From contig DASZSJ010000063.1 in NCBI GenBank assembly GCA_035548675.1, forward strand, positions 1-55,921: DNA of 55,921 nt, written 5' to 3'. Position 1 is the stretch's first letter. Each line of letters starts with the position of its first letter. Positions 1 through 7,102 of the stretch are shown here, piece by piece. This stretch comes from VRUE01 sp035548675. GTDB taxonomy: Bacteria > Actinomycetota > Thermoleophilia > Solirubrobacterales > 70-9. The notes under the pieces are model-generated. The model searched no databases, had not been told where the DNA came from, and was given only the letters and a program-made list of their open reading frames with translations. The translations under genes were made by a program, and so were the position numbers.

Positions 1-1
1 G

Positions 2-121
2 GCCGCCTCCGAGGTGGTCGGGCGGGCGGACGACGGCGGAGACGCGCTCGGCTCGGCGTCGAGCGCCGGCGCTGGTGACGGCTCGCTTGGGATCGGCGAC
101 CTCAGGGGGGAGGGGCGATGA
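2..121 (+). CDS. Encapsulin cargo protein, C-terminal end only (5' end outside window)
   Basis: An open frame runs from the window edge to a TGA at 119-121 and gives 39 residues. The first part is a flexible Gly/Ala/Ser/Asp-rich linker. The end reads DGSLGIGDLRGEGR, which matches the cargo-loading peptide (consensus DGSLGIGSLKG) by which DyP peroxidases and ferritin-like proteins bind the inner face of family 1 encapsulin shells. The stop overlaps the start of the encapsulin gene in an ATGA arrangement, so the two are translationally coupled. The catalytic domain lies outside the window. DyP-type peroxidase is the most usual partner with this tail, but a ferritin-like or other cargo cannot be excluded. 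The tail assignment is direct from the sequence; the enzyme class is not. Confidence 0.85.
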   Translation, partial: AASEVVGRADDGGDALGSASSAGAGDGSLGIGDLRGEGR

Positions 122-924
122 ACCACCTGCTGCGCGGGATCGCGCCGCTCTCGGACGGAAACTGGCAACTGCTCGACGACGAGGCGCGCGAGCGCCTGCA
201 CGGGCCGCTTGCCGCCCGGCGGCTGGTCGACTTCGTCGGCCCGCGCGGCTGGGAGCACTCGGCGACCAACCTCGGCCGGATCGAGAAGCTGGCGCCGCCG
301 GACGGCGCCGGCGTCGAGGGGCGCCGCCGCCGGGTGCTGCCGCTGGTCGAGCTGCGGGCCGACTTCTCGATCGCCCGCGAGGAGCTCCGCGACGACGACC
401 GCGGCGCCCTCGACGTCGACCTCGAGCCGCTCGACGAGGCGGCGCTGCGAATCGCCAGCTGCGAGAACGTCGCCGTCTTCCACGGCTGGGCCGAGGCCGG
501 AATCGTCGGCATCGCCGACGCCTCGCCGTTCGCGCCCGAGGCGCTGGGCGAGGTCGACGACTACCCGCGCTGCGTGGCGCGGGCGGTCGAGTCGGTGCGC
601 GCCGCCGGGGTCGGTGGGCCCTACGGCCTGGCGCTCGGTCCGGACGAGTACACGCGGGTGATCGAGACCGCCGAGCACGGCGGCTACCCGCTCTTCGACC
701 ACCTGGCGAAGATCCTGCGCGGCGGGCCGATCGTCTGGGCGCCCGGGGTGGAGGGCGCGGTCGTGGTCAGCCTGCGCGGCGGCGACTTCCTCTTCGAATC
801 GGGCCAGGACCTGGCGATCGGCTACGAGGGCCACGACGCCTCCTCGGTCGACTTCTTCCTCGAGGAGAGCTTCAGCTTCCGGGTGGCGACTCCCGAGGCG
901 GCGGCGACCCTGACTTCCCGGTAG
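118..924 (+). CDS. Encapsulin shell protein (family 1, linocin M18-like)
   Basis: The 268-residue product has the usual length for a T=1 encapsulin with HK97 phage-capsid fold. The N-terminus MNHLLRGIAPLSDGNWQLLD, followed by AARRLVDFVGPRG (about residues 32-44), is the conserved N-terminal helix region that also forms the cargo-peptide pocket. Later segments (YGLALGPDEYTRVIET, ILRGGPIVWAPGVEGAVVVS, DFLFESGQDLAIGYEGHD) match the P- and A-domain strands of the family. Sixty copies would assemble into a compartment of roughly 24 nm that encloses the cargo. The start ATG overlaps the cargo stop, and GGGGGGAGGGG just upstream acts as a strong ribosome site. The next gene is convergent, so the locus ends here. 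Confidence 0.95.
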   Translation: MNHLLRGIAPLSDGNWQLLDDEARERLHGPLAARRLVDFVGPRGWEHSATNLGRIEKLAPPDGAGVEGRRRRVLPLVELRADFSIAREELRDDDRGALDVDLEPLDEAALRIASCENVAVFHGWAEAGIVGIADASPFAPEALGEVDDYPRCVARAVESVRAAGVGGPYGLALGPDEYTRVIETAEHGGYPLFDHLAKILRGGPIVWAPGVEGAVVVSLRGGDFLFESGQDLAIGYEGHDASSVDFFLEESFSFRVATPEAAATLTSR

Positions 925-983
925 GGATTGGCGAAGCCCCCGCGCACGTCCGGCGGCGGCGGACACTGCGCGGTACGGCGTCC

Positions 984-1646
984 TCAGTTGGCCGACGAAG
1001 ACCTGCGGGCGCTGAAGGCGGCGAAGCCCGGCTCGGGCCCGATCTCGACCCCGGCGAGGCCCGCCGCGGCGAGCCAGGCGGCGACCTCCTCGCGGGCCGG
1101 TGGCAGGGCGTGGCCGCTGCGGCGGCCGGCCTCGAAGAGCCAGCGCGCGCGACGGCTGCCGTCGGCGAAGAAGGCGGTGCCCACCACTCGGCCGCCGGGC
1201 TTCAGGCAGCGCGCGATCTCGGCAATGGCCCGCTCGGGCCGGTGGATCATGTGCAGGCCGCTGTAGGAGAGGAAGAGGTCGACCTCGGCGTCGGCAAAGG
1301 GCAGGTCGGTCATGTCGGCAGCGACGAGCTCGACCTGGTCCAGGGAGCGCCGGCGGGCGCGGCGCTCGGCGCGGCGGAGCATCTTCGGATCGAGGTCCCC
1401 CGCCAGGTAGCGCACCTCCTGCCCCGGCCGCAGGGCCCGAAGTGCCACCCCTCCGCCACAGGGCACGTCGGCGATCGTCGAGCCGGGCCCGGCGCGTTCG
1501 ATCGGCGCCATGCTCGAGTAGAGGACCGAGGCGTCGATGCCCCAGATGGCGCGGCCGATCAAGCCCATCAGCCAGGGTCGCTCGATGTAGAAGTCGTAGA
1601 AGGCCCCAAACGGCCCGGCGCAAACGTTGACCGCCCGGTCCGCCAT
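984..1646 (-). CDS. Class I SAM-dependent methyltransferase
   Basis: 220 residues. The glycine-rich SAM-binding motif I is IADVPCGGGVALRAL (about 58-72), the acidic motif II is LAGDLDPKML (81-90), and VAADMTDLPFADAEVDL follows as motif III, giving a Methyltransf_11-type fold. The small-molecule or lipid substrate cannot be told from sequence. The start codon directly abuts the stop of the upstream membrane-protein gene (zero-base gap), which places it last in an operon with an ECF sigma factor and its anti-sigma-like partner, so it is plausibly part of that regulon. It converges on the encapsulin gene with 59 bases between them. Confidence 0.85.
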   Translation of the reverse strand: MADRAVNVCAGPFGAFYDFYIERPWLMGLIGRAIWGIDASVLYSSMAPIERAGPGSTIADVPCGGGVALRALRPGQEVRYLAGDLDPKMLRRAERRARRRSLDQVELVAADMTDLPFADAEVDLFLSYSGLHMIHRPERAIAEIARCLKPGGRVVGTAFFADGSRRARWLFEAGRRSGHALPPAREEVAAWLAAAGLAGVEIGPEPGFAAFSARRSSSAN

Positions 1647-2177
1647 CTAGGAGGGCGCTCGCGCGGTGGGGAGCCGTTTGAGCCCCCAGGTGGCCAGGCC
1701 GGCGACGAGGTAGGCGATCGCGATCGCGATCAGGGCGAACTTGCAGGCGGCGAAGATCGTCGCGAGGAAGGGGAAGGCTGCTCCGGCGCCGCCGAGCGTG
1801 AGCAGCAGGCAGATGTTCTCGAGCGCGTCGAACCCGGCCCCGAGCGCCCCGAAGGGCGCGACGACCCCGCCGATCGCGGCGAGCCTGCGCCAGTCGCGCC
1901 CGCGGGCCAGGTCGCGAACGGCGCCTGCGGCGAGGGTGAGGAAGGTCCCGTAGGCGATCATGAAGCCGAAGTCGATCCAGAGCTGCTCGCGGGCGGCGTC
2001 GCGGCCGTCCTCGCCCCATTCGGCGAGGATCTCCTCGGCGCGATGCTGGCCCCCGGTCAACTCGAAGGTGACCATCCCCGGCCCGTTCTCCTGCATCCGG
2101 TCCTCGGCCGGAGAAATCGCCAACAGCAGAAGCACCATCGCGATACCCGATGCGATCAGCCCCCGCCGGCGAGTCAT
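1647..2177 (-). CDS. Small integral membrane protein of unknown function
   Basis: 176 residues starting MTRRRGLIASGIAMVLLLLA, a positively charged N-terminus followed by a membrane segment. Three more hydrophobic stretches follow (about LWIDFGFMIAYGTFLTLAAG, LAAIGGVVAPFGALGAGFDA and the C-terminal FALIAIAIAYLVAGLATWG), giving about four to five transmembrane helices, with a soluble acidic loop (AEEILAEWGEDGRDAAREQ) after the first. A longer open frame extends upstream but would overlap the anti-sigma gene and encodes low-complexity arginine-rich sequence, so the internal ATG at 2177 was chosen. It lies 10 bases after the upstream gene and immediately before the methyltransferase. No function is recognised. 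Confidence 0.75.
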   Translation of the reverse strand: MTRRRGLIASGIAMVLLLLAISPAEDRMQENGPGMVTFELTGGQHRAEEILAEWGEDGRDAAREQLWIDFGFMIAYGTFLTLAAGAVRDLARGRDWRRLAAIGGVVAPFGALGAGFDALENICLLLTLGGAGAAFPFLATIFAACKFALIAIAIAYLVAGLATWGLKRLPTARAPS

Positions 2178-2187
2178 TGCCGAATTT

Positions 2188-3453
2188 CTACTGGTTTCGG
2201 CGTTCGCGCTGCAGCTGCTGCTTGCGGGGCAGGACCGGCAGGCCCCAGCGCGCGCAGCCCAGCGCTTCCGCCTGGGGCAGCAATCGCCACCGGTGTCCGG
2301 CGTATTCCCGGTACCCACTTGGCATCTCCGCTGCCAGCTTCCAGACCGTTTCCGGGTAGGCGCCATCCTTCGCCATCTCGTGCAAGATCGGCCAGCGCTT
2401 TGAACTGGCCATCGCCCTCTCCGCTTCCTCCTCGGCGGCTCGGTCATGCGCCCGGCGCGCCTTGCCCCACTGGCGGAACCAGAGGCAGGAGACGATTCCG
2501 GCTACGGACGCACCGACCTGGTAGCGGTTGGTGGTCAGGCCTTCGTCGGGGATCTGCGACGGCCTGAAGCCGCTGGGGACGGGGATCCCCTTCAGCATCT
2601 CGCGGACGGCGGCATCGTGTTCGGTGGACTTGACGACCTTCGCGGGCATCGCGTCGAGCCAGGTTTCCGAATCCACCCGGCTGAGCCAGTCGAGCCGTTC
2701 TTTGAAGCCGGCAAGGTTGGGCACCCAGGCGCGCAATTCGAGCGTGTAGCCGCCTTCGTGCCAGATCGCCGCCATCTGGCGATCGCCGGGCCCACCCGAT
2801 TCGATGCGCTTTTTCTCGGTCCTGGTCACTATGTAGGCCGTTTCCGCCCTGGTATTGACGAGGGCTGTGGCGTCGAGGACCGGTGCCTCGACCGGCCGAT
2901 GGACGATGGGACCGGGGAACCCCAGCTTGCCGGGGTGCCAACGCAGCTCCACTTTGCGTTGCCTGACGGCCTTCGGGGCCATTCCGCGTACCGTCCCGTC
3001 AGCCGAGATGGTCGTGCTTTCGTAGGGAATCGCCGGGCCGGTGACGAATTCCATCGACCCTTCGCCCCGACTGCTGCGAGGCATGTAGGCCCCTTCCCCC
3101 GCCTCGTAGACGCTCTGGACTCGCCAGGGCTCGTCGAGCAGCAGCAGCGGCGTCGATTCGGCGAAACGGACGAGCTCGGCCCCATAGGCGCGAGAGGGGT
3201 GCCCGCCCTCGCGGCCGGTGGCGAAGAGGAAGGCGACGACGGCCGAGGCCAGGGCGGCGACGGCAAGCGCGAACGTCAGGCGCCGAGGGCGCGAACGCCA
3301 GGGCCTCGGAGCGGGCTCCCGCAGCCCCGACGGCACTCCCTCGAGGTCGGCCAGCAGGTCCGCCTCCGTCGCGCCGAGGTCGACGGCTCGGAGCCGCTTC
3401 CAGTCGACCGGGTCGGCGGTGGCGAGCAGCGGTTGGAGCTCGTGCGTCCTCAT
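2188..3453 (-). CDS. Membrane-anchored anti-sigma-like protein
   Basis: 421 residues. A cytoplasmic N-terminus of about 58 residues is followed by an arginine-rich stretch and one transmembrane helix (about 60-79, LTFALAVAALASAVVAFLFA); the remaining ~340 residues would be outside the cell. The start overlaps the last bases of the ECF sigma gene, the usual layout of sigma/anti-sigma pairs. No zinc-type anti-sigma motif (HxxxCxxC) is visible, so the pairing rests on topology and position. The extracytoplasmic part may be a sensor; its fold is not recognised. The last ~60 residues are rich in basic and Gln residues. Confidence 0.65.
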   Translation of the reverse strand: MRTHELQPLLATADPVDWKRLRAVDLGATEADLLADLEGVPSGLREPAPRPWRSRPRRLTFALAVAALASAVVAFLFATGREGGHPSRAYGAELVRFAESTPLLLLDEPWRVQSVYEAGEGAYMPRSSRGEGSMEFVTGPAIPYESTTISADGTVRGMAPKAVRQRKVELRWHPGKLGFPGPIVHRPVEAPVLDATALVNTRAETAYIVTRTEKKRIESGGPGDRQMAAIWHEGGYTLELRAWVPNLAGFKERLDWLSRVDSETWLDAMPAKVVKSTEHDAAVREMLKGIPVPSGFRPSQIPDEGLTTNRYQVGASVAGIVSCLWFRQWGKARRAHDRAAEEEAERAMASSKRWPILHEMAKDGAYPETVWKLAAEMPSGYREYAGHRWRLLPQAEALGCARWGLPVLPRKQQLQRERRNQ

Positions 3454-4037
3454 CGTGCCTCCTCCATGTCGAATTCCGGATTGCTGCCGCCTTGACTGGA
3501 CGCCGCTTGCCGTTCCTCCAGCAGCGCCCGCAGGCGACGGCGGGCGCGGTGAAGGCGGCTGCGGGTGGCAAGCGAAGAGCTGCCGATGACCCTCGCCGCT
3601 TCGCTCGGGGTGAGCCCCTCCCAGGAGACGAGCAGGAGCAGCTCCCGGTCATCCTCGTTCAGCGCCGACATCGCCCGAAGGACCTCGGCCGTTTCGCCGC
3701 TCGGCGCGCGATGGGTCGCGAGCTCGGTTCGCAGTGACTGGGCGAGGCGTTGGCCGAGGCGGGTCTTGCGTCGTTCGGTCCGGTGCAGGTTGGCGATCAC
3801 CCCACGAGCGACGGCATAGAGCCAGGGCCTTGCGCCGCTGCCGATCGGAACCTCGCCGAGGCGCCGCCAGACGACCAGGAATGTCTCGGCAACGACATCG
3901 GCCGCATCCTCGGGATCCTCGACACGCCGCAATGCGTAGGCGAGGATCGCTCGTCCCTGGTCCCTGTAGAGCTGGCTGAAGCGTGCCTCGGCAAGCTCTC
4001 GGCCGAGCTCTCCCGTCTCGATCTGGGTGGGGGTCAT
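3450..4037 (-). CDS. ECF-type RNA polymerase sigma factor (left, minus strand)
   Basis: 195 residues. Sigma region 2 (about 18-85) includes FSQLYRDQGRAILAYALRRV, the acidic DPEDAADVVAETFLVVWRRL typical of the core-binding helix, and RPWLYAVARGVIANLHRTER. Region 4 (about 125-180) contains LLLVSWEGLTPSEAARVIG and the recognition helix SSLATRSRLHRARRRLRALL. It heads a minus-strand operon: sigma, anti-sigma-like membrane protein, small membrane protein, methyltransferase. Its start is 87 bases from a second ECF gene reading the other way. Such factors usually activate their own promoter and are held by the co-encoded membrane protein. Confidence 0.9.
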   Translation of the reverse strand: MTPTQIETGELGRELAEARFSQLYRDQGRAILAYALRRVEDPEDAADVVAETFLVVWRRLGEVPIGSGARPWLYAVARGVIANLHRTERRKTRLGQRLAQSLRTELATHRAPSGETAEVLRAMSALNEDDRELLLLVSWEGLTPSEAARVIGSSSLATRSRLHRARRRLRALLEERQAASSQGGSNPEFDMEEAR

Positions 4038-4124
4038 TCGTATCTATATGTCCGGCTTACGGCTGGCGTTGCACGGCAAGAGGATGTCTTGTCACAAGTT
4101 GTCGCCCCAAGAGAGGAACGTCCT
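4038..4124. promoter_or_regulatory. Shared divergent promoter region between two ECF sigma genes
   Basis: The 87 bases between the two oppositely oriented sigma genes must contain both 5' control regions. A ribosome site GAGAGG lies at about 4111-4116, eight bases before the GTG of the plus-strand gene. No convincing paired -35/-10 boxes can be assigned by eye. The short distance implies overlapping or mutually exclusive promoters. Confidence 0.4.
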
Positions 4125-4694
4125 GTGGAGGCCTTTGAGCAGATGAGCGACGAGGAGCTCCTGGCTGCGACGTCATCTCAGCCGGAGGCGTTTGGCGCCT
4201 TCTATCGCCGGCACGAGCGGGGAGTCCTGGTCTTCTTCCTGCGCCGCACCTCCACCCCTGAGGCGGCCGCCGACCTGACGGCGGAGGTCTTCGCGGCGGC
4301 GCTCGTCTCCTCGCGACGCTTCAAGCCGGGCGGACCACCGGCGGTCGCATGGCTCTATGCGATCGCCAACAACAAGCTCTCCAGCAGTCGCAGCCGCGGC
4401 CGAGTCGAGGAAGAGGCACGCAAGCGCCTTCAAAGCGAACCGCTGGTCCTGACGGACGATGCCCTGGAGCGAGTCGAGGCCCTAGCCGACGCGGAGAGGA
4501 GCGCGGAGGTCGTCGGGGAGCTGCTCGCACGACTTCCTCCCGACCAGCGTGACGCGGTGCGGTTCCACCTTCTCGAAGACCGTGGCTACGACGACATAGC
4601 GGACGACCTGCGGTGCTCACAGGCCGTCGTCCGCCAGCGCGTCTCACGGGGGCTGAGGGCCCTTCGCATGGGACTGGAGGAGGAGCGATCGTGA
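4125..4694 (+). CDS. ECF-type RNA polymerase sigma factor (right, plus strand)
   Basis: 189 residues from the GTG at 4125, chosen because GAGAGG lies eight bases upstream; an ATG 18 bases downstream has no such site, and longer upstream frames overlap the divergent sigma gene. Region 2 spans FGAFYRRHERGVLVFFLRRT, STPEAAADLTAEVFAAAL and PAVAWLYAIANNKLSSSRSR. Region 4 has LLARLPPDQRDAVRFHLLED, then YDDIADDLRCSQAVVRQRVS as helix-turn-helix. It is clearly distinct from the neighbouring ECF factor, so this is not a recent duplication. The stop overlaps the GTG of the next gene, its likely anti-sigma partner. Confidence 0.88.
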   Translation: MEAFEQMSDEELLAATSSQPEAFGAFYRRHERGVLVFFLRRTSTPEAAADLTAEVFAAALVSSRRFKPGGPPAVAWLYAIANNKLSSSRSRGRVEEEARKRLQSEPLVLTDDALERVEALADAERSAEVVGELLARLPPDQRDAVRFHLLEDRGYDDIADDLRCSQAVVRQRVSRGLRALRMGLEEERS

Positions 4695-5371
4695 ACACAC
4701 CCGGAAGTGATTCCCAGTCGTCGGTCTTGCCGGCTTTGGAGCACTTGCTGGTCCGCGCCGCACGCCAGCGGAGGACGCCGCTCTTCGGACGCCGGCGATG
4801 GGTTCTCGCGGCCGCAGCCGCCACCCTGGTTCTCGCCGCGGGTGCCGCGGCAACGACCGGAGTCCTGCACGTGACCGATGGCAATACGTCGCGAGGCACC
4901 TTCAGTATCGAAACTCGGCCCGCGCCCGCGACGCTGCCGGGCGAACCGCCGCGTGGATCCGTTTGCCTCCAGCTGAGCTATGGCGAGGGCGGCACCTCCT
5001 ACGGCTGTGGGGAGCGGCCTAGCGCTGCGGAGCCCTTCGGTTTGCTCGTTGCCGACTCGCTTTCTCGAGGGTCTCGCGAGCGGGTGGTATACGGCCTGGT
5101 CTCGAGGGATATCGCCCGTGTCAGCGTCCTCGGGCCGGAGCCCACAGACACCGTGACAGAAGCCAAGCAGGGCCTACCGGGACGATTCTTCGTTGTCCTG
5201 GTCCCGCACCTCGGCCGCATAGAGGTCGTCGGCTATGACGCAACGGGGCGCGAGCGCGCCCGGATCGGGAGTCTCGCCAAGCCATCCCATCCACCGATGT
5301 CCCACGCCGAAGCGGTGGCCCAGGGCGATCCGGCCGGCTTCGCCCCCACCGCCGCGCCGCCGTCGCGCTGA
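4691..5371 (+). CDS. Single-pass membrane protein, probable anti-sigma partner of the adjacent ECF factor
   Basis: 226 residues from GTG 4691, which overlaps the sigma stop and is preceded by a GGAGGAGGAG ribosome site. A ~36-residue cytoplasmic start is followed by a transmembrane helix (about 37-58, RWVLAAAAATLVLAAGAAAT) and an extracytoplasmic domain of ~165 residues containing two cysteines close together (SVCLQLSYGEGGTSYGCGE), possibly a disulfide. The role as anti-sigma or sensor is inferred from translational coupling and topology; no family motif is recognised. The C-terminus is proline/alanine-rich. The mobile element begins 92 bases downstream. Confidence 0.65.
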   Translation: MNTPGSDSQSSVLPALEHLLVRAARQRRTPLFGRRRWVLAAAAATLVLAAGAAATTGVLHVTDGNTSRGTFSIETRPAPATLPGEPPRGSVCLQLSYGEGGTSYGCGERPSAAEPFGLLVADSLSRGSRERVVYGLVSRDIARVSVLGPEPTDTVTEAKQGLPGRFFVVLVPHLGRIEVVGYDATGRERARIGSLAKPSHPPMSHAEAVAQGDPAGFAPTAAPPSR

Positions 5372-5463
5372 GACCCGGCCTCCCGCGTCCACCGCCTGGC
5401 CTTCCCAACAGTGCCGCCTCGCGACACAGGGGTCGATTCGCTACGACATCAACGCTCCAAGCC

Positions 5464-5527
5464 CCACAACAGAAAACGCCCCGGCGGGGAGCCGAGGCGA
5501 ATTCTGGGGTTACTACAGGGAGGAGAG
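5464..5527 (+). repeat. Left copy of the 64-bp direct repeat (attL core candidate)
   Basis: Identical over all 64 bases to 13055-13118 (offset 7591). It begins CCACAACAGAAAACG, contains the hairpin CCCCGGCGGGG and ends GGGAGGAGAG. The flanking bases diverge immediately (C versus T before it, T versus A after it), which defines the boundaries. It does not resemble the 3' end of a tRNA, the usual target of such integrases. Confidence 0.85.
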
Positions 5528-5619
5528 TCCTCCGACCGCTCGCATTGCAGAGCGGAACCCCGCTTCCAGAGCCAAGCTTGGTCCGGCTGAATCCGGTTGT
5601 AACCGGCCGAAATGGTGTC

Positions 5620-5643
5620 TGACTGTGGCACCGACTGTGGCAC
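5620..5643 (+). repeat. Arm-type repeat pair, left end
   Basis: Two abutting copies of GACTGTGGCACC (5621-5632 and 5633-5644). A 24-base stretch including these is identical to 12957-12980 in the same orientation. Position inside both ends of the element, near the core repeats, suggests binding sites for the N-terminal domain of the integrase or for its accessory factor. Confidence 0.65.
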
Positions 5644-5675
5644 CAGGCGGGCAGGCCTGACCGAAAACCGGGGGC

Positions 5676-5951
5676 CTACGCACTCAATGCGGGCGTCAGC
5701 TCCGCAGCGGGCACGTCGCTCGGCACCGGAACGGTGACGCGCAGCTCTGCATTGCGCTCCAGCAGTCGCTTGGGACGAACCAGCGTCAGGCCGACCAGCT
5801 CCCCCTCGCGGTCGAAGCGAACTGCGTGGCCCTCCGGAGTCTCGTCGTAATCGACGGCGCGTGACGGATCGCCAACGTGGAGGTAGAGGACATCGGCGTC
5901 GGCGTCGTATTCGACGCGATCAAACTCGATATCGGCAATCGTCACGCTCAT
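5676..5951 (-). CDS. DUF2283 family small protein
   Basis: 91 residues from the ATG at 5951, which overlaps the stop of the upstream gene. The N-terminal half carries the family signature of a Tyr/Asp beta strand followed by an acidic turn (RVEYDADADVLYLHVGD, then AVDYDETPEGHAVRFDREGE and LVGLTLV). DUF2283 proteins are often encoded beside small nuclease-like proteins and are suspected antitoxin-like partners, but their biochemistry is not established. It is the last gene of a three-gene operon within the element. A longer frame upstream lies over the nuclease gene and was rejected. Confidence 0.8.
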   Translation of the reverse strand: MSVTIADIEFDRVEYDADADVLYLHVGDPSRAVDYDETPEGHAVRFDREGELVGLTLVRPKRLLERNAELRVTVPVPSDVPAAELTPALSA

Positions 5952-6238
5952 GGCTTCCTTCTGCGGGCGAACGAGGTGATGATACGCCCCTGGTCTGTGC
6001 TGTCGAAGACCACGACCACCTTCAGCCATCGACTCGGCCCGGCTCCCTCCAGATACAGCCACTCTTCATCCGGCTCTCGGCCCGCCACAACAGCCGTTGG
6101 CGCTTCGACCGCGCGGCGAATGTCCGTCACGTAAACCTCGATCTCGGGGTGGCCGCTGACGATGTGCTGCCAGCGCTCGGCGCTTAGCGTGACCTCGCGG
6201 CCTTGCCGATCTCGAAACCTCTCGGGTCCGTCCATCAC
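5948..6238 (-). CDS. Small nuclease-like toxin candidate (PBECR/DUF4258-like)
   Basis: 96 residues. The pattern SAERWQHIVSGHPEIEVYVTDI, then AVEAPTAVV, EEWLYLEGAG, LKVVVVFDS and GRIITSFARRRKP follows the arrangement of the phage barnase/EndoU/ColicinE5-RelE-like group (helix with H-x-x-x-x-HPE, then beta strands ending in a basic tail). It overlaps both neighbours by four bases: an RHH protein upstream and DUF2283 downstream. Nuclease activity is inferred from the fold resemblance. The candidate catalytic residues would be His25/His30 and the C-terminal Arg/Lys cluster. Confidence 0.6.
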   Translation of the reverse strand: MMDGPERFRDRQGREVTLSAERWQHIVSGHPEIEVYVTDIRRAVEAPTAVVAGREPDEEWLYLEGAGPSRWLKVVVVFDSTDQGRIITSFARRRKP

Positions 6239-6483
6239 TTGCCCCGATGAATCGGGCGAGCGACTGGCTCGCCCGCGGTTTCCGCAGCGCTCAATCCGTC
6301 AGCCGACTGACCGAGTCCGACCCTGGGCCGACGGTGCCGGGCCTGCTCCTCCCTGGCCAGCCAGCGTTCAAGCGCATCATTGACCAGTTGTTTCAGCGTG
6401 ATGCCCCGCTCGTCGGCCACTCGCTGAGCACGCTCGATCAAGTCGGCGTCTAGCTCGACTGTCTTTGTCTGCGGTGCTGCCAC
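6235..6483 (-). CDS. Ribbon-helix-helix antitoxin-like DNA-binding protein
   Basis: 82 residues. The start KTVELDADLIERAQRVADER followed by GITLKQLVNDALERWLARE is a beta strand and two helices as in Arc/CopG/VapB-type regulators. The C-terminal ~30 residues are charged and probably disordered, as in antitoxins that wrap around a toxin. It is first in a tightly overlapping operon with a nuclease-like protein and DUF2283, so autoregulation of that operon is likely. No operator can be pointed to with certainty. Confidence 0.7.
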   Translation of the reverse strand: MAAPQTKTVELDADLIERAQRVADERGITLKQLVNDALERWLAREEQARHRRPRVGLGQSADGLSAAETAGEPVARPIHRGK

Positions 6484-6553
6484 GTGCGGATCGTACTGCC
6501 ACGGGTGGGCTCTTCGATGAGCAGCCGAGAGGAGACTCGCCAGGATGCAGACG

Positions 6554-6901
6554 CTAGATCATCAGGGCGCGGGCCGGGACAAAGACCTCGCGCAACGAAT
6601 CGAGCGCGCCGGGAACGAGGCTGAAATAGCTGCGGGTGCCGCGCCCCTCGCGTTCGACCAGGCCCGCCTCGACCAAGACTTTCAGGTGATGGCTGACGGT
6701 GCCCTGTGAGAGATCGAGGAACGGCTCGAACTCGCAGACGCAGATCGCCTTGCCTTCCGCTCGCAAGAGCATGTTCACGATTCGCAGCCGGTGACGGTCG
6801 GCGAGCGCCTTCATCACGGCCTCAAGCTGGGCGGCCTGACGCTTGCCGAAGGGTGCGCCAGCGAGGGGGGTGCAGCAGTTGATTACGGGCAGATCGGCCA
6901 C
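6554..6901 (-). CDS. ArsR/SmtB family metal(loid)-responsive repressor
   Basis: 115 residues with a winged helix (about 25-100). LADRHRLRIVNMLL is helix 2-3, ICVCEFEPFL carries the CxC thiolate pair of arsenite-sensing ArsR proteins, and LSQGTVSHHLKVLVEAGLVE is the recognition helix. An extra Cys pair sits at the N-terminus (INCCTPL), common in actinobacterial ArsR and possibly a third ligand. No arsenite pump, reductase or methylase is adjacent, so it may only regulate itself, or its target genes were lost or lie elsewhere. Confidence 0.88.
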   Translation of the reverse strand: MADLPVINCCTPLAGAPFGKRQAAQLEAVMKALADRHRLRIVNMLLRAEGKAICVCEFEPFLDLSQGTVSHHLKVLVEAGLVEREGRGTRSYFSLVPGALDSLREVFVPARALMI

Positions 6902-6921
6902 CCCTCGACGGTATCACCTTC

Positions 6922-6942
6922 ATTGATGATTTTCGATGATTG
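6922..6942. promoter_or_regulatory. Possible ArsR operator
   Basis: Just upstream of the arsR start, the 7-mer GATGATT occurs twice ten bases apart (6925-6931, 6935-6941), so both lie on the same helix face. This AT-rich patch in GC-rich DNA is a reasonable repressor site, but it is a direct repeat, not the palindrome usual for ArsR. Confidence 0.3.
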
Positions 6943-7062
6943 CCGTGCCTGAGAGGGGTCCAGTTTCGGGGGTTCGCCCCCTGTAGATCAGAAGGCCAAT
7001 GAATGACCAGCAGACCAACAGAGATTTTTCACCGCTTCTCCGTTCGCCTCGGGAGGCGACTA

Positions 7063-7102
7063 GGGATTCGCAATCCCGCAATTGCGCAACTGCGCGGTTG
7101 CG
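7063..7102. repeat. Iteron-like cluster with three small palindromes
   Basis: Four abutting octamers CGCAATCC, CGCAATTG, CGCAACTG, CGCGGTTG (7069-7100) follow one another. The same bases form three inverted repeats: GGGATT/AATCCC (7063-7077), GCAATTGC (7078-7085) and CGCAAC/GTTGCG. It could be an iteron origin, a relaxase nick region or an operator. Confidence 0.5.

Larger units (their letters stand above)
5372..5675. other. Non-coding left junction of the mobile element
   Basis: This 304-base stretch has no credible gene. It contains the 64-bp left direct repeat (5464-5527), a perfect 14-bp palindrome CCGGTTGTAACCGG (5593-5606) and a tandem pair of 12-mers GACTGTGGCACC (5621-5644). A short frame crossing the repeat encodes NAPAGSRGEFWGYYREE, but the same peptide arises at the other copy of the repeat, so it reflects the DNA repeat and not a protein. 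Confidence 0.7.

Noticed and set aside
75..2567. Long plus-strand open frame of 830 codons at the left end
   Set aside because: It overlays the encapsulin gene and the minus-strand methyltransferase and anti-sigma genes; the translation is Arg/Gly/Pro-rich low complexity, as expected from antisense or shifted frames in high-GC DNA.
5464..5527. tRNA or tmRNA 3' end as the attachment core
   Set aside because: The repeat lacks a T-arm (TTCGA-type loop with paired stem) and an acceptor stem, so it is not a tRNA or tmRNA end.
5235..5660. Small frame with peptide NAPAGSRGEFWGYYREE at the left repeat, and a similar one at 12889-13155
   Set aside because: The shared peptide is produced by the 64-bp DNA repeat itself; no start context or wider conservation is visible in either copy.
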